Below are positions 62,005 through 64,000 of a stretch of DNA of 64,000 nucleotides, one piece after another. The notes beneath the pieces were generated by a model. The model was not told the DNA's origin and did not search any database. It was given only the letters and a program-made list of their open reading frames with translations. Positions within the stretch are counted from its first letter, which is position 1; each line of letters opens with the position of its first letter. The stretch is from Methanosarcina sp. MTP4 (lineage in GTDB: Archaea > Halobacteriota > Methanosarcinia > Methanosarcinales > Methanosarcinaceae), in contig NZ_CP009505.1 of assembly GCF_000970045.1 (NCBI RefSeq), forward strand, positions 1,984,001 to 2,048,000, in the 5' to 3' direction. The position numbers and the translations under genes were made by a program.

Positions 62005-63234
62005 TCATTGTTCTTTGTTGTCAGCAGAGTTATCACTGCCTTCCATTAACTGCCTGATTATCTCATCCTTTGACTTTTTTGTTCTGTAATTATTGTAAAT
62101 CAATCCTCCAATAACTGCCAGGATAAGCAATACGATTGCAGCTGTTCCTGCCCCACCACTGCTTTCCAGGACTATGACATTGATCTTCGTTTCGATCTGT
62201 TCTTCTCCAAAATCATCAATATACGTTATGGTCACAGGGATCTCGTATTCCCCTGCTTCATCAGCTATAAAAGTAATTACCGCAGGTCCGTCTTCATCCG
62301 GGTCAAGAGTTCCTATAAAGGATTCTTTCAGTCCTTTGAACGGATGGTCAGCATAGACCCTTATTGAATTTATTGTCCTGTCCCCGGAGTTTTCGACCCT
62401 CATGGTCAATTCTACAGTATCATCCATGTAAGGAAGAACAGGATCAACCTTTACGGATGCAAGATTCAAACTCCCTTTTTTGTCAAGCACGGTTATTTTA
62501 ATGTCATATTCATTTTTTTGCTTGCCAAAATCATCTTCATACTCTATAATGACAGGGATTTCAAATTCTCCAGCCTCACTTGCTTTAAACTTGAATAATG
62601 CAGTTTGACTCCCGTTTAAGCCAAGAGTTCCAATTGTGGAATTTTTAATTCCTTTAAACTCATGGTCCAGGCCAATTGATACAGATTTTGCTATTGCCTC
62701 ACCAAAGTTTTCTATGCCTAACCTTAAGTCAACTGTATCTCCTTCATAGATATATTCAGGATTGGTTTTGACAGAAGAGATTCTCGGTTCAGCATCTTCG
62801 CCTATCACTCTGACCTCAATTTCATAATATTTCGTTGTTTCAACGGGGGTATTTGGATATGTTAATTTCATCTTTATAAGATGAGGGCCAGGTTTAGCAT
62901 CAGGAGTTGTTCTCATGTGATATACCAGGTACCTTTCACTTGTACTATAAGTTAATTTTGGAACTTTAGTAACTAAATTTTCTGTAACTTTTATGTCTGA
63001 GGGGATGCTGATTATCTCAAAAGTAATATCTTCAGGAGTTTTAGTACCGCAGCTCTCAAGATTAATTCCCAGGGTGAATTCTTCATCGATACCTATTGAA
63101 CTGGGACTTATTTCCTGTAACTCTGCGTTTACGCATGCATAACTGGAAATTTCTGCATTAGCCGTAGAGATTCCTGTTAAGATAATTGCAATAAATAATA
63201 AGAGCAAATATCTTAGTTTTGTATTTTGATTCAT
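62005..63234 (-). CDS. Exported CARDB/S-layer-type protein with C-terminal anchor
   Basis: 409 residues. Signal peptide (LRYLLLLFIAIILTGISTAN then AEI), then three Ig-like CARDB-type domains with repeated EYEIPVTITYIDDFGEEQ-like strands, and a C-terminal membrane helix (AAIVLLILAVIGGLIYN) with a basic cytosolic tail. The exterior domains may bind substrate or sense envelope state for the FtsX/ATPase pair. The start overlaps the regulator's stop by 4 bp, showing coupling. Confidence 0.9.
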   Translation of the reverse strand: MNQNTKLRYLLLLFIAIILTGISTANAEISSYACVNAELQEISPSSIGIDEEFTLGINLESCGTKTPEDITFEIISIPSDIKVTENLVTKVPKLTYSTSERYLVYHMRTTPDAKPGPHLIKMKLTYPNTPVETTKYYEIEVRVIGEDAEPRISSVKTNPEYIYEGDTVDLRLGIENFGEAIAKSVSIGLDHEFKGIKNSTIGTLGLNGSQTALFKFKASEAGEFEIPVIIEYEDDFGKQKNEYDIKITVLDKKGSLNLASVKVDPVLPYMDDTVELTMRVENSGDRTINSIRVYADHPFKGLKESFIGTLDPDEDGPAVITFIADEAGEYEIPVTITYIDDFGEEQIETKINVIVLESSGGAGTAAIVLLILAVIGGLIYNNYRTKKSKDEIIRQLMEGSDNSADNKEQ

Positions 63235-63722
63235 TTTTTCTTCAACTCCACCTGGATATTTTCAATGTATTCCGCAATATTTCTAAAAATTAAGTCTAAT
63301 GCAACCATTTGCTGATAGTAATCTTCGATTAGTTTGAGCATTTCTTCAGAGTCCTCTGACCTGTTTTTTTTGCATCTTTCAATTATTGCAGGAAGATCTT
63401 TAAGCGCAGGACTAACAAAGACCTCATTCTTGGTTTTTACTGCATTAATGATCATTGTCAACATATCTTTTTGAACTGAGAAGTACAATTTTTTTGAACC
63501 GGCTTTCTTTGTTTTTTCTACGAGAGTGATTCCAGTAAGCAATTTCATTGCCGCACTAACTGCTGAAAAACTATACCCGGTCCTTGTAGAAAGCTCTTCT
63601 AAAGTTAGTGGATCTGGTTCAGAATGAAGTATTGCAAGCAATTTAGAGGAAAGTTCATCAAGTCCGTAGGATTTCATCCCCTGATACACAAGATTCTCAA
63701 ATTCTTTTTTTACTGTTTTCAT
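63231..63722 (-). CDS. Winged-helix regulator, GbsR/MarR-like
   Basis: 163 residues. LSSKLLAILHSEPDPLTLEELSTRTGYSFSAVSAAMKLLTGITLVEKTKK is a winged helix-turn-helix of the GbsR/MarR type; the C-terminal half is helical with repeated Lys/Glu, likely for dimerisation. It is the first gene of the four-gene unit and overlaps the next start by 4 bp, so it probably controls its own transporter operon. An AT-rich promoter-like stretch (TGTATATTGTAAAAATTG) lies near 63759-63776. Confidence 0.88.
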   Translation of the reverse strand: MKTVKKEFENLVYQGMKSYGLDELSSKLLAILHSEPDPLTLEELSTRTGYSFSAVSAAMKLLTGITLVEKTKKAGSKKLYFSVQKDMLTMIINAVKTKNEVFVSPALKDLPAIIERCKKNRSEDSEEMLKLIEDYYQQMVALDLIFRNIAEYIENIQVELKKK

Positions 63723-64000
63723 TTCAACGCCCTATTTACACAATTTCCAGTAATTACTGTATATTGTAAAAATTGTAGATATAATTTTCGATTCTGAAGG
63801 CTTTTGAGTTATCAGTCAATCAAAATTAACCAAAACAAGCAGACTTAAAAACGAGAAATTCGAAGTGCCGAATATGGCAGACAGAGGCGAGTTTAGTCAA
63901 GCTTGAGAAGAGGGTTGGAAATTAATCATTCCCTACATACTGATTGATAAAGTTTTAAAAGACGACAGTTCAACTTCACAAGGTTTATTATGTGTAAACT
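63723..64000. other. Promoter-side spacer at window end
   Basis: About 280 bp upstream of the regulator. TATATTGTAAAAATTGTAGATA near 63761 is a plausible promoter. No further gene begins within the window. Confidence 0.5.

Overview
The window looks like a chromosomal segment of a methylotrophic methanogen of the Methanosarcina type. The strongest sign is a monomethylamine methyltransferase gene (mtmB) with an in-frame TAG at codon 202, decoded as pyrrolysine in these archaea, directly behind its corrinoid protein gene mtmC. TATA boxes with short or absent leaders, several GGAGG/GGTG ribosome sites, a DUF2769 protein, a cobalamin-dependent ribonucleotide reductase and long AT-rich spacers full of short repeats fit the same picture. 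No rRNA, tRNA or CRISPR array was seen.

Layout. 0-5 kb: an FAD oxidoreductase, a Rieske protein, a small membrane protein, mtmC-mtmB and a DUF2769 protein. 5.6-11.2 kb: five tandem paralogs built almost wholly of 23-residue helical repeats, which I do not recognise. 11.3-19.2 kb (minus strand): a complete trpC-B-A-D-F-E-G operon with a palindromic operator at its promoter and unusual low-complexity additions at many protein ends. 19.3-25.4 kb: hypothetical genes, a metalloprotease remnant, two related exported proteins, cyclophilin and an IS701-like insertion sequence. 25.7-35.5 kb: class II ribonucleotide reductase, two DMT permeases, a LolD-type ABC ATPase and its likely FtsX-type permease, a PPC-domain protein, a winged-helix regulator, enolase and a TauE/SafE transporter. 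35.9-45.3 kb: a ThyX-like protein, an MFS exporter and three APC permeases, separated by repeat elements. 45.5-52.7 kb: SET-domain, CDGSH/ferredoxin-like, SUMF1-like and membrane metalloprotease proteins, then a decayed group II intron lodged in a dispersed repeat. 52.8-54.8 kb: an acetolactate-synthase-type gene behind a short valine/leucine-rich ORF and mutually exclusive RNA pairings. 55-59.5 kb: a lipoprotein and a RavA/ViaA-like pair. 60-63.7 kb: a four-gene unit of regulator, CARDB-type exported protein, FtsX permease and ABC ATPase.

The most interesting items are: (1) the ORF upstream of the acetolactate synthase, which resembles a bacterial ilv attenuation leader and would be remarkable in an archaeon; (2) the five-gene family of 23-residue repeat proteins; (3) five genes whose only well-placed start, judged by ribosome site and by paralog or family alignment, is a near-cognate codon (ATT, ATT, CTG, ACG, CTG); (4) a family of hairpin-bounded intergenic elements whose stems vary in a compensatory way. 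All functional statements come from reading the sequence and recalling families; no database search was possible.
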